From contig NZ_JAKZKX010000002.1 of assembly GCF_022808715.1 (NCBI RefSeq), forward strand, positions 136,623 to 200,622: DNA of 64,000 bases, read 5' to 3'. Position numbers and translations under genes: made by a program. The stretch comes from Fundidesulfovibrio agrisoli. GTDB lineage: Bacteria > Desulfobacterota > Desulfovibrionia > Desulfovibrionales > Desulfovibrionaceae. Within the stretch, counting starts at the first letter, position 1. Every line of letters begins with the position of its first letter. Positions 9,362 through 17,344 of this stretch are shown here, piece after piece. The notes beneath the pieces are model-generated. The model searched no databases, was not told the origin of the DNA, and was given only the letters and a program-made list of their open reading frames with translations.

Positions 9362-10462
9362 TTGTCCGACGCTTTGTTCTCACCCGATGTGTACGCCAAT
9401 CGCCGCGAAGCCCTGCGCGCCCGCATGCGCGACGCGGGCCAGAGCGCACTGCTTGTCTCCCACGCGGCCAACCGCTTCTACCTGAGCGGGTTCGAACTGC
9501 ACGACTCGCAGTGCAACGAATCCTCCGGGATGCTTCTCATCCTGGCCGACGGGCGCGACAAGCTGCTCACCGACCCCCGGTTCTACGACGCCGCGCGGCG
9601 CCTCTGGGCCGAGGAGGACATCTTCATCTACACCGGGCAGCGCCACACCCGCATTGCCGAGTTCCTCAAGGGCGCGCACAACGGCCCCATCGGCTTCGAG
9701 ACCAAGGCCATGAGCGTGGATTTCCACACCCGGCTGCGCGAGAACCTGGCCCTCGCCCCCTGCGACGGGCTGGTGGAGGGGCTGCGCCGCGTCAAGGAGC
9801 CCGCAGAAATCGAGGCGCTGGACCGCTCCACCGCGCTCAACGAGCGCGTGATGCTGGCCGCGCCCGAGGTGCTTCGGCCCGGGCGCAGCGAAGGCGAGGC
9901 CGCCTGGCGGCTGGAGCAGCTTTTCCGCGATTTCGGGGCCAGCGAGCTCTCCTTCGCGCCCATCGTGGCCGTGGACTCCAACGCCGCCCTGCCCCACGCC
10001 GAGCCGGGCCGGACCCTCATCACCGAGGAGTGCATGGTGCTGGTGGACATGGGCGGCCGCCTGGACGGCTACTGCTCCGACCAGACCCGCACCTTCTGGG
10101 TGGGCTCCAACCCGCCGAAGCACTTCCTGCGCGCCCTGGAGCGCACCCAGGAGGCCCAGGCCAAGGCCATGGAAATCATCCGCCCCGGCCTGCCCATCGC
10201 CGACGCCTACCGCGCGGCCTACGCCAGCTTCCAGCGCCACGGCGTGGAAAGCGCCTTCACCCACGCCCTGGGCCACGGCATCGGCCTGGAGACCCACGAG
10301 GCCCCCAGCGTCTCCCCGCTGGCCGAAGGCGTGCTGGAGCCGGGCATGGTCATCACCGTGGAGCCCGGCCTGTACTACCCCGAGTGGGGCGGCATCCGCT
10401 GGGAGCATACAGTAGTTGTCACCGAGGACGGCTGCCGCATCCTGGGGGCGGACGGTGCCTGA
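9362..10462 (+). CDS. M24-family Xaa-Pro aminopeptidase/dipeptidase
   Basis: This is a 366-residue protein. An N-terminal creatinase-like domain (about 1-135) is followed by the pita-bread metallopeptidase fold. Likely metal ligands are the two Asp in VDMGGRLDGYCSDQTRTF, His in HALGHGIGLETHEAP, Glu in TVEPGLYY and Glu in GIRWEHTVVV. It removes N-terminal residues preceding proline in the cytoplasm. The TTG start is supported by TGAGG seven bases upstream and by normal family length. The stop overlaps the start of the next small gene. Confidence 0.88.
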   Translation: MSDALFSPDVYANRREALRARMRDAGQSALLVSHAANRFYLSGFELHDSQCNESSGMLLILADGRDKLLTDPRFYDAARRLWAEEDIFIYTGQRHTRIAEFLKGAHNGPIGFETKAMSVDFHTRLRENLALAPCDGLVEGLRRVKEPAEIEALDRSTALNERVMLAAPEVLRPGRSEGEAAWRLEQLFRDFGASELSFAPIVAVDSNAALPHAEPGRTLITEECMVLVDMGGRLDGYCSDQTRTFWVGSNPPKHFLRALERTQEAQAKAMEIIRPGLPIADAYRAAYASFQRHGVESAFTHALGHGIGLETHEAPSVSPLAEGVLEPGMVITVEPGLYYPEWGGIRWEHTVVVTEDGCRILGADGA

Positions 10463-10718
10463 GCCGCGCCCGCGCAAGCGGCGTCAGCCCTACATCGCCC
10501 CACGAAGATCTGCGCGCCTCTACCTCAAGCTGGAGCCGAAGAACCTGGGGATGCTGCGCTTCCTGCTGGAGGCCCAGAGCCACCTGGGCCTGGCCACCAC
10601 CCTGGACCGCCACGCGGGCATCGCCAAGGTGATCTATTCGCCCGACTGCGAACGGGAGATGGCCGCCTTTCTTGAACAGGCGGCGGAACTCATTCCGCTT
10701 CAGCGCATCGCCATCTGA
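10455..10718 (+). CDS. DUF4911-like small protein
   Basis: This is an 87-residue protein with a basic N-terminus (PEPRPRKRRQPY). A compact domain contains LYLKLEPKNLGMLRFLLEA and then GLATTLDRHAGIAKVIYS. The pattern resembles DUF4911 proteins of Desulfovibrio-type genomes; the family assignment is from memory. The GTG start lies inside the last codons of the peptidase gene, so the two are translationally coupled. The function is unknown. Confidence 0.6.
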   Translation: MPEPRPRKRRQPYIAPRRSARLYLKLEPKNLGMLRFLLEAQSHLGLATTLDRHAGIAKVIYSPDCEREMAAFLEQAAELIPLQRIAI

Positions 10719-10727
10719 ATAACGAAA

Positions 10728-10870
10728 AGGCTGCCGGGCATGAGCCAAGGCAGCCTGCAACGACGCGAAGCAATAGGGGATTCCAAAGGAACGAAATTCC
10801 TTTGGCGGGAGAGTGCAGAGAGGGCGGAGCCCTCTTTGCCCGCCGGAGGCCCTTTCTCCTCCGGCTCAAC
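10728..10870. terminator. Cluster of hairpins between convergent genes
   Basis: Three inverted repeats lie in the 157-base gap between the DUF4911 gene and btaB. They are AGGCTGCC/GGCAGCCT (10728-10756), CCAAAGGAA/TTCCTTTGG (10783-10805) and a GAGGGC/GCCCTC stem. The last is followed by CTTTGCCCGCCGGAGGCCC, which recurs in part at 22398. The arrangement fits bidirectional termination. Confidence 0.55.
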
Positions 10871-10875
10871 CACCC

Positions 10876-11511
10876 CTAATCAGTGATCTTGCGCACCCAG
10901 GCCAGGTAGGCGTACCCCCCGCGCACCGATTCCATGCTCAGGTTGGCGCGCCCGGCGCGCTCCATGTTGCGCAGATACCCAAGCAACTCGGGCCTAAAGC
11001 TCACCCCGAACAGGTCCAGCCAGCGCGAGTGCGCCCAGTGCAGCCAGCCTGGCAGGCCGCCCTCCCCCCAGAAATCCACCACGGCCAGCGTGCCGCCGGG
11101 CCGCAGCAAGGCCCAGGCCGCCTCCAGGGCGGGTCCCCAGGCCGGAATCATGGACAAGGAATAGGAGAAGAACACCGCGTCGAAGGGCTCGTCCGTGCCG
11201 ACGACGGCGCATCCGAGGCGCTCCGCCGGGCAGCAGGTCAACGCCACGCCGCTGCCTTCGAGCTTCCTGCCCGCCGTCTCCAGCATCTTGCGGGATATAT
11301 CCAGCCCGCACAGCCGCAGGTCCGGGCGCAGGCGGCGCAGACGCTCAAGGTTGCGCCCGGTGCCGCAGCCCACCTCCAGCACGCGCCCGTTCTTGGGCGC
11401 GGGCAGCCCCTCCAGCAGACGGTCGCGCCCCAGCAGGTAGAAGCGGCGGGTGACGTCGTAGAAGTGGCGTTGCACCGCGTAGATGCGGTCCATCTTCAGG
11501 GCGTGGTCCAT
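10876..11511 (-). CDS. btaB: BtaB-like SAM-dependent N-methyltransferase (betaine lipid synthesis)
   Basis: This is a 211-residue class I methyltransferase with the SAM-binding motif VLEVGCGTGRNL near residues 44-55 and an acidic motif II, GLDIS. It starts four bases after the DUF3419/BtaA-like gene. The length equals that of Rhodobacter BtaB (about 210), and the neighbour is a BtaA homologue. By that context it should trimethylate the amino group of diacylglyceryl-homoserine to DGTS at the inner membrane. The fold alone would allow other methyl acceptors. Confidence 0.75.
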   Translation of the reverse strand: MDHALKMDRIYAVQRHFYDVTRRFYLLGRDRLLEGLPAPKNGRVLEVGCGTGRNLERLRRLRPDLRLCGLDISRKMLETAGRKLEGSGVALTCCPAERLGCAVVGTDEPFDAVFFSYSLSMIPAWGPALEAAWALLRPGGTLAVVDFWGEGGLPGWLHWAHSRWLDLFGVSFRPELLGYLRNMERAGRANLSMESVRGGYAYLAWVRKITD

Positions 11512-11515
11512 GGCT

Positions 11516-12742
11516 TCACCCCGCGAAACGGTAGAGGTGGAACCCCCCGTACAGGCAGGAGCGGTCCTGGGGAGTCAGCTCGCGGCTGAGGGCTTCGTCG
11601 TAGTGGAAGCGCTCCAGGAGCGCGGGCGGCAGCTGCCGCTCCAGGGGGGAGCTCTCCCCGGCGGTGCGGAAGATGACGCGCGCCCCGGACCGGGAGGTGC
11701 GGGCGATCTCGGCCCAGAGGCGGCCGAGCAACTCCGGGGTCATCCAGTCCTGCGAGTCCAGGAGCACGTAGCGGTCCAGGCTGCGGGCGGGCTGGCGCTC
11801 CAGCCAATCGATCAGGGAGGCGTTCAGCACCTTGGCCGCGGGCGCGGCCTCCTTGAGGGCCTGGAAGTTCTCCGAGCGCAGGTAGGCGGGCAGCGCGGGG
11901 CTGTCGATCTTGTCGTAGCGGCGGCCGAAGGCCTGCCAGGCGAAAGGGTTGTCCGCCAGCGGGAAGCCGCAGGCCAGCTTCTCCACCCGTTCGCGGTAGG
12001 CCTCCAACATGCCGCCGGGGCACTCGCGCTCCATGGCCTTGTACTGCTGCGGCGGCACGCCCAGGCTGTAGAGCACCGGGGCGAAGCCGGAGAACAGCCT
12101 GGCCAGGGGGCCGGTGAACAGAGGCTCCAGCTCCTTCTTGAAGGCCTCGCGCTGGTCGTCCATGGAGCGGGCCTTGAGGATGCGCTGCGGGTCGCGCCCG
12201 GAGACGCGGCAGAGGGTGCGCATCAGGCGCAGGAACCGGCCCATGCGAGCGTGCTCGTAGATGTTCTCCGCGAACATCTCGATGCGCGGCGCGCCCAGGA
12301 AGGAGCGCGCGCCCAGCCAGTAGGCGGCGGTGTCGCGGGGCAGATGGGGCTCGATGTGGCGCGAGAAGGCCCAGACGTTGGCCTTGTCGTCGGCGCGGCC
12401 GAAGAAGCGGAAGAAGGCCTCGTGCGTGGGCAGGCGGCGCGCGGCCTCCAGCTTGAGGCGGCTCAGGTGCACGTGGTTGCTGTTGAGGTCCACCGCGGTG
12501 ACGGCGCCCGCGCCCCCCAGCAGGTAGTGGCAGATGTTGCAGCCGCCGGAGGCGATGGTGACAACGTGGTCGCCGGTTTCGAGCTCCAGGGCCTTGAGGT
12601 CCACCCGAGGGTCCTCCCATATCTGGTTGTAGACGAAGCCGGAGAACCAGGAGACGAACAGGCGCTCCAGCACGCCCTGGCGGGAGAAGGCAGGGCTATG
12701 GCTGACCGCGGCCTTGAGCAGGCCGGTACAGGATTGCGACAT
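11516..12742 (-). CDS. btaA: BtaA-like DUF3419 protein (SAM:diacylglycerol 3-amino-3-carboxypropyltransferase)
   Basis: This 408-residue protein has the DUF3419 hallmarks NQIWEDPRVDLKAL, the SAM-site motif TIASGGCNICHYL and AVDLNSNHVHLSRLKL. BtaA moves the aminocarboxypropyl group of SAM onto diacylglycerol, the first step of the phosphorus-free lipid DGTS. The length matches Rhodobacter BtaA (about 415). It is followed after four bases by the btaB-like gene. The presumed Shine-Dalgarno GAGGG lies inside a hairpin immediately before the ATG. Orthology to BtaA, rather than another DUF3419 enzyme, is an inference from the pair. Confidence 0.8.
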   Translation of the reverse strand: MSQSCTGLLKAAVSHSPAFSRQGVLERLFVSWFSGFVYNQIWEDPRVDLKALELETGDHVVTIASGGCNICHYLLGGAGAVTAVDLNSNHVHLSRLKLEAARRLPTHEAFFRFFGRADDKANVWAFSRHIEPHLPRDTAAYWLGARSFLGAPRIEMFAENIYEHARMGRFLRLMRTLCRVSGRDPQRILKARSMDDQREAFKKELEPLFTGPLARLFSGFAPVLYSLGVPPQQYKAMERECPGGMLEAYRERVEKLACGFPLADNPFAWQAFGRRYDKIDSPALPAYLRSENFQALKEAAPAAKVLNASLIDWLERQPARSLDRYVLLDSQDWMTPELLGRLWAEIARTSRSGARVIFRTAGESSPLERQLPPALLERFHYDEALSRELTPQDRSCLYGGFHLYRFAG

Positions 12743-12745
12743 GTG

Positions 12746-12789
12746 AACCCTCGGGGTTGCGATTTTTCCTCTTCTAGGCCCGAGGGGTT
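12746..12789 (-). promoter_or_regulatory. 5'-UTR hairpin occluding the btaA ribosome-binding site
   Basis: On the minus strand, AACCCCTCGGG pairs with CCCGAGGGTT across 23 bases. The downstream arm contains the GAGGG that sits five bases before the btaA ATG. Folding would hide the ribosome-binding site, suggesting translational control. No PhoB box was recognised upstream. Confidence 0.5.
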
Positions 12790-12906
12790 ACGGATGCGTG
12801 ACGCCGGTGCGGCAATTGGAGCGGCAATCGTTGCGGCGCGCGGCTTACCGGCGGGGCAGGCCCGAAGCGATTGAATTTTACCCCCCACCGGGGTAACAAC
12901 CCGCAC

Positions 12907-14436
12907 ATGTTCCTGAATCTGACATCCGCCGCGCTGTGCCTGGCGGCCATACTCCTGGCGGGGTTCGCATCCCCGTGCCTGGCCCAGGCCCCCGGGAAGG
13001 AGACAAGCAAGGAGCAGCCCCAGCAGCCGCAAGACGTCACGGCCCATGTGGTGAACCGCCTGAGCTACGGCCCCTTCCCGGGCGAGATCGAGCGCGTGAA
13101 GTCCATGGGCCTCCAGGCCTACATCGACAGCCAGCTCGATCCCCAGTCCCTGCCGGAACCCCAGGCCCTCAAGGACAGGCTGGCCGCCCTCAAGACCGCC
13201 TCCATGGATACGGTGCAGCTCTTCCGCACGTATGGCCCCAAAGCGCCTGGCGGCCCGCGCCCGCACCCCACCATCGACGAGATCAACTCCGCCCGGGCCA
13301 AGGCCGCGATCATCGCGCGCGAGGCCGCCGAGGCCAAGCTCTGGCGGGCCATCCTCTCACCCAGGCAGCTCGAGGAGCTGCTCTGCGACTTCTGGTACAA
13401 CCACTTCAACGTCCCGGCGGCCAAGGGCCTGGCCCACCTCTGGGTGGGCAGCTACGAGCGCGAGGCCATCCGCCCCTTCGTGCTGGGCAAGTTCGAGGAC
13501 ATGCTTCAGGCCGTCACCCGCCACCCGGCCATGCTCATCTACCTGGAGAACTGGCAGAGCTCCTCCCCCGAGAGCGCCACCGGCAAGGGCCAGCAGCGCC
13601 CGCTTACGGAGTTGCACGCCCGGGAGCTCCTGGCCGCGCACACCTTCGGCCCGGACGCCGTGCTCAAACCCCAGGACGTGACCTCCCTGGCGATGATCCT
13701 GGCCGGATGGAGCATCGGCGCGCCGCGCGGCCAGAGCGACAAGAACGGCTTCCTCTTCGACGAGAAGCGCCACGACAACCGCGACAAAACCTTCCTGGGC
13801 GCGACCATCAAGGGCGCGGGCATGGCGGAAGGCGTGGAAGCCCTGCACATGCTGGCCCTGCACCCGCAGACGGCCAAGAACGTCTGCACCAAGCTGGCGC
13901 GCTTCTTCGTGGCGGACGACCCGCCCAAGCCGTTGGTGGAATCCCTGACCAAGACCTACCTCGACACCAAGGGCGACCTGCGCCAGGTGACGCGCGCCCT
14001 GCTCACCAGCCAGGAGTTTTTGGGCGCGAAATACGCCGGGACCAAGTTCAAGAACCCGCTGCGCTACGTGGCCTCCATCGTGCGCGCCTCGGACAGGGGC
14101 GTGGGCGAGGTGCGCTCCCTGGAGGAAATCCTGGAATGGCTGGGCATGCCCCTCTACGACGCGCCCGGCACCTCGGGCTTCAAGGACGTGCGCGACGGCT
14201 GGCTCTCCGCCGAATCGCTGGTGAACCGGCTGGACCTGGCGGCCATGGCGGGCAAGGGGGCGCTCTCCTGCTGGGTGACCGGCCCGTGCGGGCCGCCCGC
14301 GCCGCTGGACGCCGAAGCCCTGCTCAAGACCATGGGACTCAATTTGACGCCCGTGACGCGCCAGGCCCTGGACGCGGCCCCGGCGCAACTCAAGGCCGCC
14401 GTGCTTCTCGGCAGCCCGGAGGGGCAGCAATACTGA
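12907..14436 (+). CDS. Secreted DUF1800 family protein
   Basis: This is a 509-residue protein. A Sec signal peptide (SAALCLAAILLAGFASPCLA, cleavage near residue 27) precedes the DUF1800 domain. Typical blocks are HVVNRLSYGPFPGEIERV, LCDFWYNHFNVPAAKG and RPLTELHARELLAAHTFG. DUF1800 proteins are nearly always encoded next to DUF1501 proteins, as here 40 bases downstream; the pair's role is not established. The ATG at 12907 gives a proper signal peptide, whereas an upstream TTG would add a polar 12-residue tail. Confidence 0.88.
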   Translation: MFLNLTSAALCLAAILLAGFASPCLAQAPGKETSKEQPQQPQDVTAHVVNRLSYGPFPGEIERVKSMGLQAYIDSQLDPQSLPEPQALKDRLAALKTASMDTVQLFRTYGPKAPGGPRPHPTIDEINSARAKAAIIAREAAEAKLWRAILSPRQLEELLCDFWYNHFNVPAAKGLAHLWVGSYEREAIRPFVLGKFEDMLQAVTRHPAMLIYLENWQSSSPESATGKGQQRPLTELHARELLAAHTFGPDAVLKPQDVTSLAMILAGWSIGAPRGQSDKNGFLFDEKRHDNRDKTFLGATIKGAGMAEGVEALHMLALHPQTAKNVCTKLARFFVADDPPKPLVESLTKTYLDTKGDLRQVTRALLTSQEFLGAKYAGTKFKNPLRYVASIVRASDRGVGEVRSLEEILEWLGMPLYDAPGTSGFKDVRDGWLSAESLVNRLDLAAMAGKGALSCWVTGPCGPPAPLDAEALLKTMGLNLTPVTRQALDAAPAQLKAAVLLGSPEGQQY

Positions 14437-14476
14437 TGGACACCGTGAACGCCGCCAACTCCCGGAGAGCGGGATC

Positions 14477-15703
14477 ATGAAACGCAGGCAGTTCCTCGCC
14501 GCGGGCGCTACGGCCGCACTGACCTCGCTGCTGCCCCTGGGGCTGGGTTCCAGCGCTTTGGCCCAGGGCGGCGAATCCAAGCGGCTGATCGTCATTTTCC
14601 TACGCGGCGGGTTGGACGGCCTCTCCGCCCTGCCCCCGCAGGACGACCCCATCTACTGCCGCGCCCGCCCCGGCATCGCCCTGCCGCCCGTGGGGCAGGA
14701 GGGCGGCGCGCTGCCCCTGGCAACAGGCTTCGGGCTGCACCCGGCGCTGGAGCCCCTGCTGGAGCCCTGGAAGGCGGGCCTGCTGGCCTTCGTGCCGGCC
14801 TGCGGCCTGCCCACCCCGCTGCGCAGCCACCCAGAGGCCCAGAAGGCCATGGAGAGCGGCAACCCGCGCGAGCAGCACGTGCGCGACGGCTTCTTCGCAC
14901 GGCTGCTGCCCCTGCTGGGGCCTGCCGCAAAGGGGCTCACCCTCTCCCCCTCGCCGCCCATCATCAGCCAGGGCAGGCCGGGATTCCAGCAGATCAAGCC
15001 CACCGGCTTCCCGCCGTCGCTGTGGCGCATCGAACGCCCGGAGGTCTTCACCTCCTTCGACGCCATCTACGGCAAGGCCCCCGAGCCATGGGGCCGCAAC
15101 TACCGCCAGGCTCAGATCGTGCTCAAAAACCGCTTCACGGAGATGGACCGCGAGATGACCGCGGCCGCCTCCGGCGCGCCCTCGGTCCACGCCCTGCCGG
15201 ACATGGCGGGCAAGATCGTCTCCTACCTGGGGCAGAACCCAGCCACGCGGCTGGTGTATGCGGCCTTCGGCGGCATCGACGCCCACTTCGAGCAGGGCGC
15301 CGCCAAAGGGAAGCTGGCGGACGCCCTGGCCTCCATCGGCAAGGGCGTGGCCGCGCTGGCCAAGGCCCTGGGGCCCGACCTCAAGGACACGATGGTGCTG
15401 GTGATGAGCGAATTCGGAAGGAGCCTGCGCGAGAACGAGTACGGCGGCACGGACAACGGCCACGGCACGGTGCTGATGTCGCTGGGCGGCCCCACGGCGG
15501 GCGGCGCGCTGCACGGCGCGTGGCCCGGGCTCGCGCCGGAAAAGCTCTCCGACGGGCTGGACCTGGCCGTCACCGTGGACTACCGCGAAGTGCTGGCCGG
15601 GGTGGTCACCGCCCATTTCGGCCTGGGCCTGGAGGCCGTGGCCCAGGTTTTGCCCGGCTACACGCCCGACGGCTCCGTGCAGCCCCTCTTCCGCCGGGGA
15701 TAA
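14477..15703 (+). CDS. Tat-exported DUF1501 family protein
   Basis: This is a 408-residue protein. It begins MKRRQFLAAGATAALTSLLP, a twin-arginine signal with a hydrophobic core and an Ala-x-Ala cleavage region near residue 30. The mature part has the alkaline-phosphatase-like DUF1501 features RLIVIFLRGGLDGLSA, MSEFGRSLREN and NGHGT, consistent with a metal-dependent hydrolase fold. It is co-transcribed with the DUF1800 gene. Export folded through Tat suggests cytoplasmic cofactor loading. The substrate is unknown. Confidence 0.88.
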   Translation: MKRRQFLAAGATAALTSLLPLGLGSSALAQGGESKRLIVIFLRGGLDGLSALPPQDDPIYCRARPGIALPPVGQEGGALPLATGFGLHPALEPLLEPWKAGLLAFVPACGLPTPLRSHPEAQKAMESGNPREQHVRDGFFARLLPLLGPAAKGLTLSPSPPIISQGRPGFQQIKPTGFPPSLWRIERPEVFTSFDAIYGKAPEPWGRNYRQAQIVLKNRFTEMDREMTAAASGAPSVHALPDMAGKIVSYLGQNPATRLVYAAFGGIDAHFEQGAAKGKLADALASIGKGVAALAKALGPDLKDTMVLVMSEFGRSLRENEYGGTDNGHGTVLMSLGGPTAGGALHGAWPGLAPEKLSDGLDLAVTVDYREVLAGVVTAHFGLGLEAVAQVLPGYTPDGSVQPLFRRG

Positions 15704-15813
15704 GCACCGCCCCCCTAAAGATTACCAATAAACTGCCGACCAGTTTCCTTGGGAAGCGAGCGCGCCAAGCGGCGCGGCTTGACATGGATGTCCTCAAGCC
15801 CAAGGAGTTGCAC

Positions 15814-16236
15814 ATGGCCAAAGTTCTTTCCCTGCGCGAGTTCGCGCGGGGCAGGTCGGGCGCGGCCCAACAGCCGAAGTACGACGGGCCTGGCGGCGAA
15901 CCCTACATCAACGACAGCCAGGTATGGTCCAAGGACTACAGCAAACTGGAAAACGTGGTGTTCGGAGTTCTGAAAATCCGCGAGGTTCTCAACTATTACC
16001 TGTATTACGACGACGTCTGGACCTATCTCATCCTCAACCTGCTGGACGCGGCCGCCATGTCCAGCCCCGGGGACCACGCCGAATTGACGGAGGCCGTGGC
16101 GCAGATGCGCAACTACATCCTCCAGGCTGTGGACGCCGGAAACAGGAAGAACATGTACGCCGCCTTGCTCATCCTGGACCTGATCGCCAAGGCCCCCGGG
16201 TTCAAGGCGCAGGTGATGGGCCTGCCGCAGGACTAG
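15814..16236 (+). CDS. Hypothetical helical protein
   Basis: This is a 140-residue protein of unrecognised family. It has a polar N-terminus, then a predicted helical region (KLENVVFGVLKIREVLNYYLYYDDVWTYLI) and two further amphipathic helices. No signal peptide or catalytic motif is visible. AAGGAG seven bases before the ATG at 15814 decides the start over an in-frame ATG at 15784. It stands alone between the DUF1501 gene and a hairpin at 16272. Confidence 0.65.
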   Translation: MAKVLSLREFARGRSGAAQQPKYDGPGGEPYINDSQVWSKDYSKLENVVFGVLKIREVLNYYLYYDDVWTYLILNLLDAAAMSSPGDHAELTEAVAQMRNYILQAVDAGNRKNMYAALLILDLIAKAPGFKAQVMGLPQD

Positions 16237-16271
16237 AGGTCGTCCCAAACGCCTCGCACGACGCACATGCT

Positions 16272-16307
16272 CCGCGAGGGACGCCTTGACAGGCGGGTCC
16301 CTCGCGG
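16272..16307. terminator. GC-rich hairpin after the hypothetical gene
   Basis: CCGCGAGGGAC pairs with GTCCCTCGCGG around a GCC-TTGACA-GGC inner part. It lies 35 bases beyond the stop of the hypothetical gene and lacks a T tract, so it may be a structured 3' end rather than a classical intrinsic terminator. It occupies the start of the gene-free stretch 16237-16566. Confidence 0.45.
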
Positions 16308-16363
16308 GCGTGCGGCGGCTTCGCGGCCACAGACCGCGGCGTGCGAAAAGCGGGTGCGGGCAG

Positions 16364-16641
16364 CGGGCATGAATATGCCTACGCGCCGGCATCCGATCCC
16401 CGCCAAATCACATCAACCGGCTGAATCAGGAAATAGAACAGGACCGCGCCTTGGCGTTGGCCGCCAGGAAGGGGCAGAATTCAAGGGCCTGTGCGCTCAG
16501 CGTGGGCATACATATGCCTTCGCCCCGGCATCCGCCCCCTTCACCCATTCACGTTGTCTGGCAGAATCAGGAAATGGAACAGGATCGCGCCTTGGCGTTG
16601 GCAGCCAGGAACGGGCAGAATTCCAGGGCCTGGGCGCTCAG
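16364..16641. repeat. Tandem 141-base duplication covering the 3' end of the trmN6-like gene
   Basis: Sequence 16364-16500 recurs, diverged, at 16505-16641. For example GAATCAGGAAAT at 16423 and 16564 are 141 bases apart, and both copies continue through CGCGCCTTGGCGTTGG to GCGCTCAGCGTGG. The right copy contains the last about 25 codons of the functional minus-strand gene; the left copy is a decaying remnant outside it. Together with the hairpin this accounts for the gene-free stretch 16237-16566. Confidence 0.8.
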
Positions 16642-17343
16642 CGTGGTCTCCTCCCCGCGCCCGGAGTAAAGTTCCAGGGGAGGCTCCACCACGGTCTCGC
16701 TGCCGCCGTTCTTCACCGCCTCCAGCAGGATCAGGCGCGCTGGCTCGTCCAGCCGGGAGTGGACCATGCGCAGCCGCTTGGGCGCCAGGCGCGCGCCGGT
16801 GCAGGCGCTCAGCAGCTCCCCCAGCCGGGCGGCCGGGAATATGATCCCGAGCGCCCCCCTGTTGGACAAGATCCAGAAGGCTGCCGCGAGGAAGTCCTCC
16901 AGGCCGCCCCGGGCCTCGAAGCGCGCCAGGGTGCGCGCGGCCTCCCGGCAGGGCAGGCCGGTGCCGAGGGTGCGGTACGGAGGGTTGGCCAGCACGAGCC
17001 CCCTGCTCTCCGGGGTCAGGCCGTCGCGTGCGGCGCGGACGTCCATGGTCCGGGCCTCGAAGCGGTCCTCCAGGCCCAGCAGGCGGGCGTTGTCGAGGGC
17101 GGATGCGGTCATGGCCGGGTCGATGTCCAACCCCAGGCAGGAGCGAAGCGCGGGATGGATCATCAAGGCCGCGAAGGAGGCCACGCCGCAGCCGGAGCCC
17201 AGGTCGGCGGAGGCCACGTTGCGCTTGGGCTTGACGAAGGCTGCCAGCAGCAGCGGATCAAGGGAGAAGCGGTAGCCCCCCTTGGGCTGGCGCAGCCCGT
17301 TGGGGAAGGCCTCGCGGGCCTTGCTGGCGGCGTCCGCGCCCAT
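16567..17343 (-). CDS. TrmN6-like N6-adenine methyltransferase (tRNA1Val A37 type)
   Basis: This is a 258-residue class I methyltransferase. SAM motif I is ADLGSGCGVASFAAL near residue 47 and motif IV is LANPPY near residue 120, the NPPY signature of N6-adenine methylation. PKGGYRFSLDPLLLAAFV at the N-terminus is typical of the TrmN6/YfiC group, which modifies A37 of tRNA1Val. The start lies one base from the murJ stop, so it is co-transcribed with murJ. Its 3' end is duplicated just downstream. Confidence 0.8.
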   Translation of the reverse strand: MGADAASKAREAFPNGLRQPKGGYRFSLDPLLLAAFVKPKRNVASADLGSGCGVASFAALMIHPALRSCLGLDIDPAMTASALDNARLLGLEDRFEARTMDVRAARDGLTPESRGLVLANPPYRTLGTGLPCREAARTLARFEARGGLEDFLAAAFWILSNRGALGIIFPAARLGELLSACTGARLAPKRLRMVHSRLDEPARLILLEAVKNGGSETVVEPPLELYSGRGEETTLSAQALEFCPFLAANAKARSCSIS

Positions 17344-17344
17344 G

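Noticed and set aside
16364-16641. CRISPR-like repeat-spacer array
   Set aside because: Only two units of about 141 bases with gene-derived content; no short regular repeats or cas genes.
16267-16700. Reading frames across the duplicated region after the hypothetical gene
   Set aside because: They are explained by the duplicated 3' end of the minus-strand methyltransferase and show no ribosome-binding site.
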